NCBI GenBank assembly: GCA_026122225.1
Contig: JANEZZ010001497.1
Coordinates: 124,001 to 188,000 of the forward strand
Length of the DNA: 64,000 bases
Direction of reading: 5' to 3'
From: Heloderma charlesbogerti
Taxonomy: Eukaryota > Chordata > Lepidosauria > Squamata > Helodermatidae
Under the pieces are notes generated by a model. It was not told where the DNA came from, did not search any database, and saw nothing but the letters and a program-made list of their open reading frames with translations. A program made the translations under genes and the position numbers. The stretch's first letter is position 1. Every line of letters starts with the position of its first letter. This document shows, in pieces, positions 22,663-33,770 of the stretch.

Positions 22663-22920
22663 ATGGCTTCCACTAGCAAGGGAAGAGGGGTGTCGTGGAG
22701 GTGCACGGAGATAGTGGACATTTGGGGGGGAGCAGAAGATCCAGGAGCAGCTTCGTAGAAGCCACAGGAACCTGGACTTCTTTGAGGAGATCTCCAGGCA
22801 GATGACTGAGTGGGGCCAGAACCATATTGCCATTGAGTGCAGGGGGAAGACAAAGTCCATGTGCCAGGAGTACCAGAGGGTGGTTAACCATAACTCCCGT
22901 TCAGGGAACAACGCAGCTCC
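22663..22920 (+). pseudogene. Myb/SANT (trihelix)-like exon, frameshifted
   Basis: From ATG 22663 the frame begins MASTSKGRGVSWRCTEIVDI. A run of seven G (22724-22730) shifts the frame, and coding resumes with the trihelix pattern: RNLDFFEEISRQMTEWG, then IECRGKTKSMCQEYQRVV, then SRSGNN. The conserved W, the 'RN...F' and the 'C+.K.K....Y' spacing match Myb/SANT-like DNA-binding proteins found with PIF/Harbinger transposons and in domesticated relatives. The following coding segment is on the opposite strand (23250-23470), so the gene is broken by an inversion. It is on the opposite strand to the transposase at 28028-29853. Confidence 0.65.
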
Positions 22921-23595
22921 TGGCTGAGAAGACCTGTGAAAAGTGTGTCTCCGGTTGCCCGCTGTGTCCTTGGGCATGTCCTTTTTTAAGGAACCTGATA
23001 CCCCCATCCTTCTTGTGCCTGGACCGCTCCACACATGCCCCCCAACATCTCCCCAACCCACAACCAGGGAGTATTGTCAAGTATGTGGGTGGGCCTGGGC
23101 CCAGTTGGCCAATGGGGCAGCCTCTGGTTGTGGGTGGCAGGGCTACATGCGTGGGGCTACACTGGGACCATGCGGAGTGGAGTATGTGGCTATGCCCCCA
23201 GAGGACAGCCAATGCTCCACACACACCACCCCCAGACACCGACCCAGGCCACAGCACCTACCCACATCACGTGCCTCCAAGGGAAGGCAATCCTCCACTT
23301 CCTGTGATCCCTCTGGCGTCTCCAATGTTTCCTTTTCCAGGGGGTCTGTCTCTGGGATCTCCATGCGCGCTGTGCCACGAGCAATCTGCAGATGTCCAAC
23401 CACACACTTGGGGCAAATGGTGGCATCCCCCTGGAGAATGCTTTTGAGCTCCACGTAATATGGACATGGGGGACATGTGTGGAGCGGTCCGGGCACAAGA
23501 AGGATGGGGGTATCAGGTTCCTTAAAAAAGGACATGCCCAAGGACACAGCGGGCAGCCGGAGACACACTTTTCACAGGTGTTCTCAGCCAGGAGC
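22916..23595. repeat. 127-bp inverted repeat bounding an inverted coding segment
   Basis: Arms 22916-23042 and 23468-23595 are inverted copies with only about five differences. The bracketed DNA (23043-23467) carries on its minus strand a frame reading CPYYVELKSILQGDATICP followed by an acidic segment. That is what would be expected to follow the SGNN end of the trihelix exon. The arms therefore look like the endpoints of a segment inversion. Confidence 0.65.
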
Positions 23596-24747
23596 AGGAA
23601 GGAGAAGGACCCTCCCATGAAGAGTTCGCTGGGGAACCCAGGTGGAGTGGTGAGTTGGGGGGTGCACCAAAGCCTTTCTGTGCACCGGCCGGTCAGTGTG
23701 GGGGGATGGGGGGTGTCCGCACTCCACTGCCCTGGCTCCTCGAGCGGTTCCCGCAGAGTTATTAGGGGGTCCGCCCACCGCGTTAAATGGTGCTACGTCA
23801 AAGCACCTGGCCACGTGCTGTGCCTAGCCAGCTCGGGTGCCTGGATAGGCTGCTCCCAAACTTGCTTTAATGACTGCCTCGGGTTGCTCTGCTGTCCCCA
23901 TCTGGGCCCCTAAAAGCCCCACCTCAAAGACACACCACCCAGGGGGAAAAATTCCTTGGGTGGATCCTGGTTGAGGGGCGGCCAGCGTGGGTTTCAAGAA
24001 AGTGGGTTTTCCTTTTGCTTGGCTGAGATCCGCCTCACTTTTCCAGGTGCAGGGCAGAGCGCACGTGCTCAAAGGGGAAGCGGGAGTGCTACAGATGAGC
24101 TTGAGGACACAGGTCGGCAAGGGGAGTAGTGTGCTCCCGCGTGTTTGGTCCCCATGAGGGAGATCTAAGAGCATGTGTGCAACATGTGTGCCACCTGGAC
24201 ACCCTCAGACTGGCCCTCCAGGGCAATTCCCCCACCGGTCAACAAGCCCGTTCTCCCATAGGGCTGAGCCCTGGCCAAGGTCTACCGCTGGTGGTCACAA
24301 ATCAGCATTGGCCAGCCCTCCATGTCCAGACCTCTCCAACACGCCCTCAGGGACAATGCCGGGGCCTGATTGCGGTGTCCCCTCCCCGCCATGCAGGGAG
24401 GGAAGTTCGCGGTTACTGTGGTATTGTTAAGGGTCTATACCTTCCCAGGGCCCTAAGTGTGGGTATTATCCCACCCCAGTCTCCGCCCAGAAATTACACT
24501 GCAGCAACGCCCGCCACACCTCCAACATTCCCGGGCTTTACCTGGGGCGGTGATGGCCGTTAGTGGGAGACAACCATGGGTCCCGGCAATGGACATTTCA
24601 CATGCAGGCCCCGTACGCAGCTATTGCTCTGTGCCAGCCACCAGAGGCTGTACCGCGCTGCATGCTTAAACCCTGTCAACTCTCTCTAACAGAACATCTA
24701 GTGACAAACAAGCAGGCCAAGTTATCCCCCGCTACGCGCCTGTCACA
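23596..24747. other. GC-rich intronic or intergenic part of the element
   Basis: No exon can be fixed. Composition resembles the flanking transposon genes. Frames such as 24129-24563 have no recognisable domain. Confidence 0.3.
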
Positions 24748-24752
24748 AATAA

Positions 24753-24865
24753 GAATCATAGAATCATAGAATAGTAGGGTTGGAAGGGGCCTACAAGGCC
24801 ATCGAGTCTAACCCCCTGCTCAGTGCAGGAATCCAAGTCAGAGCATCCCTGGCAGAAATAGAAGG
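24753..24865 (-). mobile_element. CR1 LINE 3' end
   Basis: The paired 'agaatcatag' units followed by 'gggttggaaggggcctac' and 'taaccccctgctcagtgca' are the reverse complement of a CR1 3' terminus. It is inserted just before the exon-like frame at 24875. Confidence 0.85.
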
Positions 24866-24874
24866 AGCCATAGA

Positions 24875-25372
24875 GTGGCCAACGACATCGCTGAACGCAT
24901 CATGCATCATGCCACGGAGGAGAATGACCGCGTCCTCACGGTCATGGAAGGAGACGCGGCGGTGTTTAGGGAGTATGTAAGACGATCCGCTCTGGATGAG
25001 GAGGCTGCGAGCAGGGATAGGAGGGCACTCATTGCCTCCGTAGATGCCCATGTGGACATTCTCTGGGCAATGCTGGCAAAGATGCCTGATCAGCGCTCAG
25101 GGTGGGAAGCTTCGCCCCTGGGGGGGGAGGTGGTGTGGGATAGGCATACCCAGGAACATCAGGGGCCAGCCCCCCGATTGCACACTCGGGGACACCACAA
25201 CTCCCAGGAATGTGAGAGGAGCCCAATGAGGCCAGGCTTGGCCACCACGGGGACCCCCTCCTGGGTTCAAGAGGAGGTTCCTTCCCCCCGGACATCCACA
25301 CCAAGGCGTGTTGTGGGTGCTCGGATGAGGCCCACGCAGTTGCACAAGTGCCCCAGGCAATTCTCCCCATGA
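24875..25372 (+). CDS. Probable C-terminal exon of the trihelix-type gene
   Basis: An open frame of 165 codons whose first 70 residues are charged and helical (MANDIAERIMHHATEENDRV..., heptad-like with many D, E and R), followed by a proline/arginine-rich tail. Proteins with an N-terminal Myb/SANT-like domain often end in such a helical tail. It is co-oriented with the exon at 22663 and ends before the convergent gene on minus. No catalytic motif. Assignment rests on position and composition only. Confidence 0.4.
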   Translation: MANDIAERIMHHATEENDRVLTVMEGDAAVFREYVRRSALDEEAASRDRRALIASVDAHVDILWAMLAKMPDQRSGWEASPLGGEVVWDRHTQEHQGPAPRLHTRGHHNSQECERSPMRPGLATTGTPSWVQEEVPSPRTSTPRRVVGARMRPTQLHKCPRQFSP

Positions 25373-25833
25373 GGGACTCCCCATGAAAGTTTCCTTTTCC
25401 CCCCTCAGTTCAGGGCACCCCCCAAGCTCCACATGTGACCACCACAGCGGGTGAGCCATGGAACGGTCTCCAAACATTATTTCCCCCATGCTATGTTTCG
25501 GCCCCATGTTGTTATCATGTTCTCTTTGCAGTTCAGGGGGATGCCATGACAGAACCTGTCTTGAGCTGGCTAGAGTCGCTTCCTGTATGGCGGGATTGGC
25601 TGTGTGTCGGTAAGAGGCCCCAGCGAGACTCGAGCGCCCAAAGAGAAGTGCCCCACACTGCTGTGCGGGACCATGCTCAAGTATTTATCTCCCCTGTGTG
25701 TTCCCCATCTTCCCCATACTAAAGTTCTTTAAAAACCAAACAAGTCTCTCCCACAAGTTGTGTTACTTATGAGAGCAGTGTGGCACCACAAAGGCGGCTT
25801 TATGTTAAAAAATTATTTAAGTGCTTGCTCGTT
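25373..25833. other. Convergent intergenic region
   Basis: Lies between the 3' ends of the plus-strand trihelix-type gene and the minus-strand Myb-like gene. A minus-strand AATAAA sits at about 25836-25841. An AT-rich stretch at 25720-25830 contrasts with the GC-rich genes on both sides. Confidence 0.4.
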
Positions 25834-27770
25834 TTATTTATAAGTACTATTTACAAAGTGCCCCCCTGGTGCAATAGACCCCAGCTTAACGCTCCCCCCT
25901 CCCCCGAGCCTCCTCCCGACAGGTCTTCTTTTTTTCTGGGCCTCCCTTTCAAGGCGTGACAGCCGCTTCTCCATCTTCCCCACTGAAAAAAAGGGAAAGA
26001 TCCCGATCAGGTCCCCCACGAATAACAGCCTGTGTGTTGCCCGCACACGGAAACTGCCAGCCTTAGATAGTCACTGGTCTTCTTCATGGAGCCCTCCAGG
26101 TGGGTGATGGCTCCGAGGACAGTGGTGGTTGTCCCTGCCTGCCCTGAAGACGCTTCGCTGGGCCCCGCAATAGTGGGCCCCACTGAGCCTTGGGTGGGCT
26201 ACCCCAACATCCCCGGCATGGCTGCACCTGCGTTGGCGGAAGGGGAAGTTGTGTCAGCATGACTCCAGTGATGGGACGCCGGTGGAGGGGGTAATCGCAT
26301 GCTGGTGGGCCACTCTTGGAGAAATTTGCCATGCAAGCGGAGTGGGGAGAGAGTGTAGGACTGCCACGGGGAGGAGTGCTTGCCCTGTGGCAGGCCAGGA
26401 ACCCGTTTGCCTTTTCCGCTGATTCCCTCACTGTGTGGCAATGGGCTGCTCCCGGACAGCTGGCTGTTCCCCCACTGAAATCCCGCTGTCCGTGGGCCAT
26501 CAGGGGCCATGCACTGCTACAGGAGCGGTGTCCCCAGGACAAGGACATGCTGGGAAGGGCCTCCACTGCGCTCTTGCTAGGCTCACCTGCGGTCCTCCTC
26601 CTGGGCATGACCTGTCCCATGGTGGCCGCTGTGGGGACAGGTTGGCTCCCAGCCCCAGGTCTGCCTCCGCCACCGGAGGAGGATGGCACTGCTCTCTCCA
26701 GAGCCGCTGATGGCGTTACTTGCCACCTGGCCAGCACTCTCTGCAGTGCTGGAAAAGAGAAGTTTGTGCTAAGGACTAGGGTGGCCCCAAGGGTTGGGGG
26801 GGAGCCCCAACTGAGCTCACACGCAGGCCTGGTGGCATTCACACCTGCCCCATGACAATCTTCCCACCAGTCACCCCACAGGCACACGCATGGGGAAACG
26901 TGCGTGCGCGCAAGGGCGTTGGCGCTCTGCCACGCTTGAGCAAGTGTGCAGTTTCCTTGGCTTGTGTTGCCACAGCTGCCCAGAAATGTAGCACTGAGGT
27001 GAGGAGTGCTGTGCCCCTGTCCAGAGGGGCCCTTGAAAGGGGCAATCCTGGGTATTGTCCTCGCATGCCCAGGCCATGCCCCATCGCCTGCCCACAGCTT
27101 TCCCGGGCAGCCCCGGGCAAAGCACCCCCCCCAGTGGGGACAGTACAGTCGGGGCCCCCATTCGGGCTGTTGTGTATTGGGGTGTGCCGCATGTTCAATG
27201 TGGGTAAGGGGGTGCCACTGTGGCACACGTGGGCGAGGGGGGCCTACCAGCACCAAGCACAGCCAGAGTTGCCAGTGGGGCTTAACCTCAGGCATCATTG
27301 CCCTGCTTGGGCCCCTCGCCAGCCCTCCCTCTGGGAGGGCCACCACACGCCCCTCCCCAGACACCACCATGCAACACACTCCACAGGCGCAGCACCTAAG
27401 ACACAGTGGCGGAGACACCCCATGGCTGACCTGCGCTGCACCTATTGGTGGGGTTTGGCTGCCTGGCGTGCATCCACAGCAGGGAGGCTGCACCACAGTG
27501 CGGAGGCTGCACTGCAGGGGGAGGTGTCCCAGAGTGCTGCTCTAGGGCCTCGAAGAACCGGGCCTTCAGGGCCTTGAACTTAGTGTGGGCCTGCAGGGCA
27601 GAGCAAGGGAACCCCACCTGTGAAAGCCCCCTCGCTACTGCCCTGTAGACCGCCTTGTTCCCCCTGGAGAAGCTCCTCATCAACATCTCCGCATGGTGGC
27701 CCTGAAGCACCGTCTGGAGCATCAGCTCAACCTCCCTCTCCTGTCAATACGCGAGCTGCCTAGGTGACAT
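25834..27770 (-). pseudogene. Harbinger-associated Myb-like gene
   Basis: The gene starts at ATG 27770 on minus and soon meets an in-frame TGA (near 27745) where a tryptophan is usual. The frame then reads REVELMLQTVLQGHHAEM and continues through NKAVYRAVARGLSQVGFPCS to HTKFKALKARFFEALE. This has the helix spacing of the Myb/SANT-like domain of PIF/Harbinger second ORFs. Likely later coding lies around 26550-26800 and 25950-26160, where a frame reads MEKRLSRLEREAQKKRRP, a coiled-coil-like end. Exon limits are not certain. A polyadenylation signal lies at 25836. It sits just downstream of the transposase on the same strand, the usual two-gene arrangement of the superfamily. Confidence 0.6.
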
Positions 27771-28027
27771 TTTGCTGGCAGGAGAATGACAGTGGGGCAG
27801 TTTTGACAAGACCATAGAGCGTTCTGCCTCCCCTATTTCCTCGCAGCGCCACCTGTTGACAAATCTCCGATTCTTCGAAGAAGCTGATCGGAAAGTGGTG
27901 TGTGTGTGGCTGCTGTCTCTTGTGCGTGAGAAGAAGAGAGGGGTGGGAGCCAATTATGGTTGTTTGAACACTTTTAATCAGAGAGGAAAAGGCATGAACA
28001 AAAACAGGGAAGCCATCAGGGGTGAGC

Positions 28028-29853
28028 TTAAAACAAGGCAGACATTGAAACCAGGAGCCCACCAACCACCCAAACATGGCCGGCGCCAGCGGGATTCCCA
28101 GGAGATGTCCCCTCACCACAATCCTCCCTGTTCTCCCACATGAAGTCGCAAAGAGCTCTCCGGACCTCATTCCCCTGCTCATTATGCACCTGGTCGTCAT
28201 TCACGTAGGGAAGCCCCAGGGTGTCCAACACCACATGGTTACTGTCCCCGGATGCCTCTGTCAAAGCGGCCCCATTAGTCTCGCATATGTTGTGGAGAAT
28301 GACACAGGCAGAAATCACTGATGGGACGTTTTCCTCCGCCACCTCCAGTCATCCTGCGAGACATCTCCACCTTCGCTTCAGCCTGCCAAAAGCGTGCTCC
28401 ACGATGTTTCTAGCTCCACTGAGGCGCTGGTTGAAGTGAGCCGCCTCTGGTGAGAGGTGTCCCCCAAAAGGCTTCATCAGTCAACGTCGCACGGGGTAAG
28501 CTCCGTTGGCCAGGATCAGTGGAGGGATAAGCACACCGCCCGCTCTCCACGTCAGGTTCCCAGGCACAAACTTCCCTGCGTCCATTGCTTTGCACAGTGC
28601 CGAGTTCCGAAAGACATAGGCATCATGATTTCAGCCACTCCACCCAATCTCTACATTGATGAATTGTCCCACGTGGTCCGTTGTGCCTTGCAGAAGCATT
28701 GAGTAGTAGTGGTTCCGATTGATAAACTTGCTGCCCTGTCTAATCAGGGATATGATAGAGATATGCGTCCCATTGCAAGCCGTGAACACCCCAGGAAAGC
28801 CAAGGGCAGAGAAGCCGAGCATCGCCTGGAGAGAGAGGAGAGACCATATTTGGTGAGAGGAAGCCAAAGCATGACTGGCCATTGCCAAGCAACAGATGCA
28901 TCCTGCTCATGCCCCCATCTCCCCACACACTTGCCCGGACAAGCCCTGTCAAGCACAAAGCACACAGCACCCGCCGCGAGGGTTGTGTGATGTGCTGCCA
29001 ACACACACACACACGTCCAGGAGGATGGCAATCATCATGAACCGGGGAGTACCTCTCAAAAACTGTGCAGACAAGAACCCATCCCCCGATGTGAACCTCG
29101 CCTATACCATGCTGTAGTGAGCGCAGCTTGAATTCTTCGAAGATGCGAACCCAACCGCAAAACCAACACATTAGACGGGTCTTCGATTCTTTGAAGATTC
29201 GAAGCATCGAAGATGTTCCCTCTCCCCCCAAAGCCACATGCCCCCCCCCGAGCTGCACTCACCTCATCCATGTCGCCAAGGGTCACTGTTCTCCTCAGTA
29301 GAGCATGCTCCAGAGCAAGGCACACCTGCACAAAGATCCCCACGACCGTGGATTTCCCCACCCCGAACTGCTCCGCCACACTCTTGTACAAGGCATGATT
29401 GGCAAGCTTCCAAATGGTGATGGCCACCCTCTTCTCCACAGGGATCACTCTGCGCAATTGTGTTGAATGTCTGGCTAAGAGCGGGACCACCTCGCCCACC
29501 ACCTGAAAGAAGGTGCGACAAGGCATCCTGAAGTGCTCGATCCAGCACTCGTCATTCCACACCTGCAGAACAAGCCTCTCCCACCAATCCTGGCTGCTTG
29601 GGTGCACCCAATACCTCCAGAAAACCCAAGGCATGGGGAGAAGAGCCACGTTGTGCACCACAGTCAATGTGTTTCGAAGCATCCTGGAGCACAAGTTCTG
29701 ATGGCAATGGCAGTAGAAGCGCAGTACCCGGAGATGAGACCTCTGCCGCTTGGACGACAGCCTCTCCAGAGTGAACAGTGCCTGCAGAGTACATATAAGG
29801 GCATTTGCAGAGAGAAACAGCAGCCTGTAGAACATTGCCAGTTCTGGACCCAT
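28028..29853 (-). pseudogene. PIF/Harbinger transposase, three premature stops
   Basis: Two exons on minus. Exon 1 (29853-29263) carries a W-rich N-terminus and the HTH-like block RRVIPVEKRVAITIWKLANH, then YKSVAEQFGVGKSTV. It ends at a good donor (GAG/GTGAGT). Exon 2 begins after a CAG acceptor at 28825 and runs to 28028 in one frame. It has the first catalytic box as CNGTHI (Asp replaced by Asn), NHDAYVFRNS (second Asp kept), NGAYPV, and NIVEHAFGRLKRRWR (catalytic Glu kept). Three in-frame TGA codons occur (near 28630, 28490 and 28350), with no frameshift across about 800 bp. A minus-strand ATTAAA is near 27972. It would be a DDE nuclease acting with the Myb-like protein; this copy is inactive. 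Confidence 0.85.
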
Positions 29854-29954
29854 GGCTCCAGCCGGGATTCGGACACTAAAGAAGATAGAATGTGTACAGA
29901 AAGAGCTAACAGGGGATCAATGGGGCGAGGTGACGTAGGCGTGGTGAGGTTTCC

Positions 29955-30165
29955 AGTGAACGGCTGAGGGAAAGTGGAAGGCCAAAGGAAGAGGGGCCGA
30001 CCAAGGGCAAGATGGATGGAGGATATTCTGGAGGTGATGGACTCGACCTTGGGGGAGCTGGGGGTGGCGACGGCCAACAGGAAGCTCTGGTGTGGGCTGG
30101 TACCTGAAGTCACGAAGAGTTGGAAGTGACTGACCGAATAAACAACAACAACAACATTACAGTCT
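29955..30165 (+). mobile_element. BovB/RTE 3' fragment
   Basis: Encodes the last residues of the BovB ORF on plus (GRPRARWMEDILE), the same subfamily as the copy at 5827-7497, and ends in 'aacaacaacaacaacatt'. It lies about 100 bp upstream of the transposase ATG. No clear TSD. Confidence 0.85.
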
Positions 30166-30385
30166 TTATGGAAAACAATGAAAGATGGGCTTCTTCTCAT
30201 ATTTAAAAGCAAGTCGCTCTGAAGTATGGTGGCCACCACAGTAAAATCTTCAGTTCTTGTTTTCCTACATCTTGCAGTAGGAGCCCTGTGGTGCAGCCCT
30301 AACTGCACCAACTGTGAGAGGTGGAAGGGAAGCAGACCAGTGGCATAATGTTCATGCACATGAATTTGTGTGCATGTGCACTAAA

Positions 30386-30500
30386 GTCAAGAATAATAAT
30401 GTGCACTAGAGTTAAGAATTAATTGTTGTGAACTGCCCAGAGATCTTTGGCTATTGGGCAGTATAGAAATATAACAAACAAACAAACAAACAATATTCTG
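30386..30500 (+). mobile_element. LINE 3' tail with (aaac)n
   Basis: 'ttgttgtgaactgcccagag', then 'ggcagtatagaaatataac', then five caaa units. It is the same tail type as 35860-36000. Confidence 0.8.
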
Positions 30501-30611
30501 TTTTGCATACAGATACAAGTTGGTAGCTCGATGAAGATATACCCATTCTTCTGCAAAACCTTGTTGATTGTTAATCCAACAAAAGATGTTTTCTTGACCA
30601 CCCAGATATGC

Positions 30612-30905
30612 AGTAGAAAAACATAACAACGTAAGAATATAAGAATAGACATGTTGGATCAGACCAAGGGTCCATCTAGTCCAGCATTCTGTTCACACAG
30701 CGGTCAACCAGCTACCCACAAGAAGCCCACAAGTAGGGCATGAGCACAACAGCACTCTCCCACCCATGTTCCCCAGCAACTGGTGTACATAGGCTCACTG
30801 CCTCTGGTGACTAGCCATTGGTGACTAGCCATTGGGACTAGTAGCCACTGATAGCCTTTTCTTCCAGGAATTTGTCCAACCCCTTTTAAAAAACCTTGCG
30901 TAAGA
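30612..30905 (-). mobile_element. CR1 LINE 3' fragment
   Basis: Reverse complement of the CR1 3' region, from 'tgttggatcagaccaaggg' to 'aggaatttgtccaacccct', with a small internal duplication 'gactagccattg' near 30810-30835. Confidence 0.9.
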
Positions 30906-31155
30906 GTTTAGTATTTTTCTACTGCATGTCTGAATGGTGAGAGAAAACTCCTTTTGTTGGATTATCAAGATATAATCAATTTAATGTTGGCAACAGTGAG
31001 AACAGAAGCAGCACAGCACTGGAATAGATGGTTTGGGAGTCTCTGGTAAATCCTCCTGGCAGGGAAATCAACAGCTCATAGTTGTGTAATTAGAGGAATA
31101 GCTAAGGAAGGCAACTTTTTAGAAATGTTTTGGACAGGAACAGTGGGTTCATCTA

Positions 31156-31299
31156 GGGCAGCATCTTGTTGTTGTTGTTCAGTCGTTCAGTCGTGTCCGA
31201 CTCTTCGTGACCCCGTGAACCATAGCACGCCAGGCCTTCTTGTCCTCTGCTCTCTCCCAGAGTGTGCTCAAGTTCATATTCATTGCATCGGGCAGCATC
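31156..31299 (-). mobile_element. BovB tail with 10-bp TSD
   Basis: A 124-bp BovB 3' end (31166-31289) in reverse orientation, starting (ttg)n. The target gggcagcatc is duplicated exactly at 31156-31165 and 31290-31299. It is a young, strongly 5'-truncated insertion. Confidence 0.9.
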
Positions 31300-32049
31300 T
31301 ACATGGAGCCAATTTCATTGTTTGTCCTGTTGGAATTGCGCAGTATTAGTGCTGTGAATTAAGAACTGGGGCAGTGGGAGGGTTAAAACTGGGAAGAGCT
31401 GAGAGTGCAGAGCTTGGGAGGAGGGCACACGACTAGCATGTAGGACTTGCTTGTGATGTGCATAACAAACCCCGCATACACATTTCTGAGGCGGGCAGGC
31501 AAGCAAGCAGCCGCTGCCTCAGGAGATTGAGCCCACGCTGAGAGCAGAGAGCGTGGAGCTGGGGAGGAGGAGAGAGTGAGTAGCACGTAGCCTCTTAAGC
31601 TTCCCAGACAACAGGCTCCCTCCCCCCCTGCACCAGCACAGGCTCAACGAAGTGCTTCTGAGTACATGTTTATGAAAATCGTCCTCCCTGGCACCCACCC
31701 TTTCTCAACTTCGTGGCTGCGGATCCACAGGCATCCAGCGTGTCTCAGCTGTGTTCCTTTGTAGCTGAACGTCTCCACTCTCAAGCTCGATACGTAAAGT
31801 GAGAGAGGCAGTGACGTGAAACTGAAGGCCATGAGTTACTTCCCGGTAGATGTGTTTGCTCCTCTGCTGCCGCCCCGCCCCCGCCCCAGGCTACTTTCCC
31901 TTCCACCAGCCCACTTCTTCGTGCCTCTGTAACTGCGGAGCTGCGAAGGACAAGGGGCATCACTAACGCCGCTGCGATTCCAATCCGAGGAAGGGACAGA
32001 CAGCTCAACCCCCCGCAGTGAACCCGAAGCAAGTGAAAACTTGGCAGCA
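31300..32049. other. GC-rich region, no exon recognised
   Basis: A CpG-containing stretch at about 31850-32000 interrupts otherwise ordinary sequence. Frames at 31644-31832 and 31781-32129 on minus show no domain. A remnant promoter or LTR is possible but unsupported. Confidence 0.3.
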
Positions 32050-32215
32050 AATGGACTCTGAGAAAACCCAGATTTCTCCATGAAAACCATGATTGCGCTG
32101 CGAAGTGGGGACTGCGTCATCTGTTGCAAAGATCTTCCCTTTGAAGTGGCACTGGGGCAAATGACTCATGTAGATGGCGCCTGGGTAATTTTAAACTCGG
32201 GCTCCCTTTAGATGG
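32050..32215 (+). repeat. MITE pair member
   Basis: Shares 'tttctccatgaaaa', a middle 'gcgtcatc' region, 'cctttgaag' and 'gactcatgtagatggcgcc' in order with 56690-56830. Probably a non-autonomous DNA element. Confidence 0.5.
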
Positions 32216-33770
32216 CTATCTGTATTAATTCAGTTGAGAAGCACACAATTAACATTTCTTTTCCCCCTGCCCAAATGCCATTCCATACCTTACACCTGTG
32301 TCTTCATTCATGGTATGTTAGAGTCACAACACAAGTGTTTGCCAACCCTTTTTTTGTTTTTAAAGCAAACTCTGAGAATGCATTTTAAACTCGCTAAAAT
32401 CATAGTGCCTTCATGCCTACAGGTATAAAGTGGAGGTTGTTTCTGATGCCCTAATCACCCGTCACTCTCTGAGTGGTCATTTAGGGGTTCCCTGGACTGT
32501 GAGGAACTGGTCACATGTGATCCCATAGCTGCATCAGTGGGCAGGAATACTACCCTAGAACAAGACAGAAACACAAAGCTAGCTGTTAACTGAAATCTGA
32601 ACTATTTTGTGGACAACGGAAATTAGCACACAGGCACTGAGCTGAATGTTAGATTTTTATTTTATTTTACTTTATTTTGCCTTTTGCCATTATTTTTATA
32701 ATATACAAAATCCAATAAAGAATTCAAAACACAATCATCTTAAAAAAAAAATAGAATAAAAGGCCCCATCCCCACTCCAGGACAAAGATTCAATTAACTG
32801 AGACTCTAAACAGGAATACAGCAACTCAACAAAATTTTGAAAAGGCATCCCTCCACATTTCTGCAAAAGAAATAGGGACAAACAACTTACTTACCAGTGT
32901 CATGTGCCAGAAAGCTGAAGCATATGCTATTTTAAATGGTGATGATGTAGTGCAGTCACACCCTGTGGTGTTATTTCTGCAAATGGGGTCAGGTCAAATT
33001 TACCTCCTCAGTGATTGTTTCTGGTTTCCTTATGGTGGATGCATCAAAACATCTGGAGGGCACAGGTTGAGGAAGGCTGAACTAAGATCTTCCAAGCTGC
33101 CTGAATCACCGTGAAAAAGTTTCCTCCTTATGGAAGGATATACATGGAGACAGCCATACAGACTCCTGGCAGTTCGGATAAAGTGTTCTTGGATTTACCC
33201 AAAGCATTAACGGCAGAACAAGACAACAGATGTTTCCCAAGTTTCTGGCGTGAACTTATATTCTGGTTTAGAGGGCTGATTGCTGTGAATGAATCTGGGG
33301 TTTGTCGAAAAGAGTACCAAGGAAGTGGAATGACTGATTAATGTTCCTTAATAGTGAGCAGTTCTCTCTTTATGGGAACTAATTGCTGGAAGCTGGTTTC
33401 TTGATGCAGAGATCATCCCTGGAATGTGAAAGCCATCTGCTTTGGGTGGGTGGCTCATCCTCCCTGCTCTCCAGCTAATGATGGTGGCTGATCTGAGGTC
33501 TTTGTGTTTGTGCATGTTAAGGTGGCTAGGAGGCCTACTTTACAGAGGACAGCCCTCTATTCTGGAGAGCTGGACAGTCCTGTCTTTGAAGGTGCCCTCT
33601 ATTTGGACACCTTATCTAGCAGGGGCCTTGAAATTGCTCATTGACACCTGGGCAACAAATTAGGCAGGCACACATGTCACCTAGTCTTCTCCAGTATACT
33701 GAGATGTCTTGTGTTTCTATCTAACTATTAGATACGAGTCTTCCAGGCTGCCTGAATCACTGAAAATTCA
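32216..33770. other. No gene recognised
   Basis: Includes a T-rich tract and 'aataaagaattcaaaac' near 32650-32760, a hAT MITE scrap near 33045-33080 (catctggagggcacaggttg), and the phrase 'ctgcctgaatcac' twice (33095 and 33750). No supported exon. Confidence 0.4.

Noticed and set aside
22827..23913. Several 140-200-codon overlapping frames on both strands
   Set aside because: Products of high GC content and of the 127-bp inverted repeat being read in both directions; no consistent gene.
26084..27496. 470-codon minus-strand open frame
   Set aside because: Mostly GC-rich, Pro/Gly/His-biased sequence. Only short parts may be exons of the Myb-like gene, so the whole frame is not a protein.
29533..30359. 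Frames at 29533-29967 (+) and 29664-30359 (-)
   Set aside because: Shadows of the Harbinger transposase and of the BovB fragment on the other strand.
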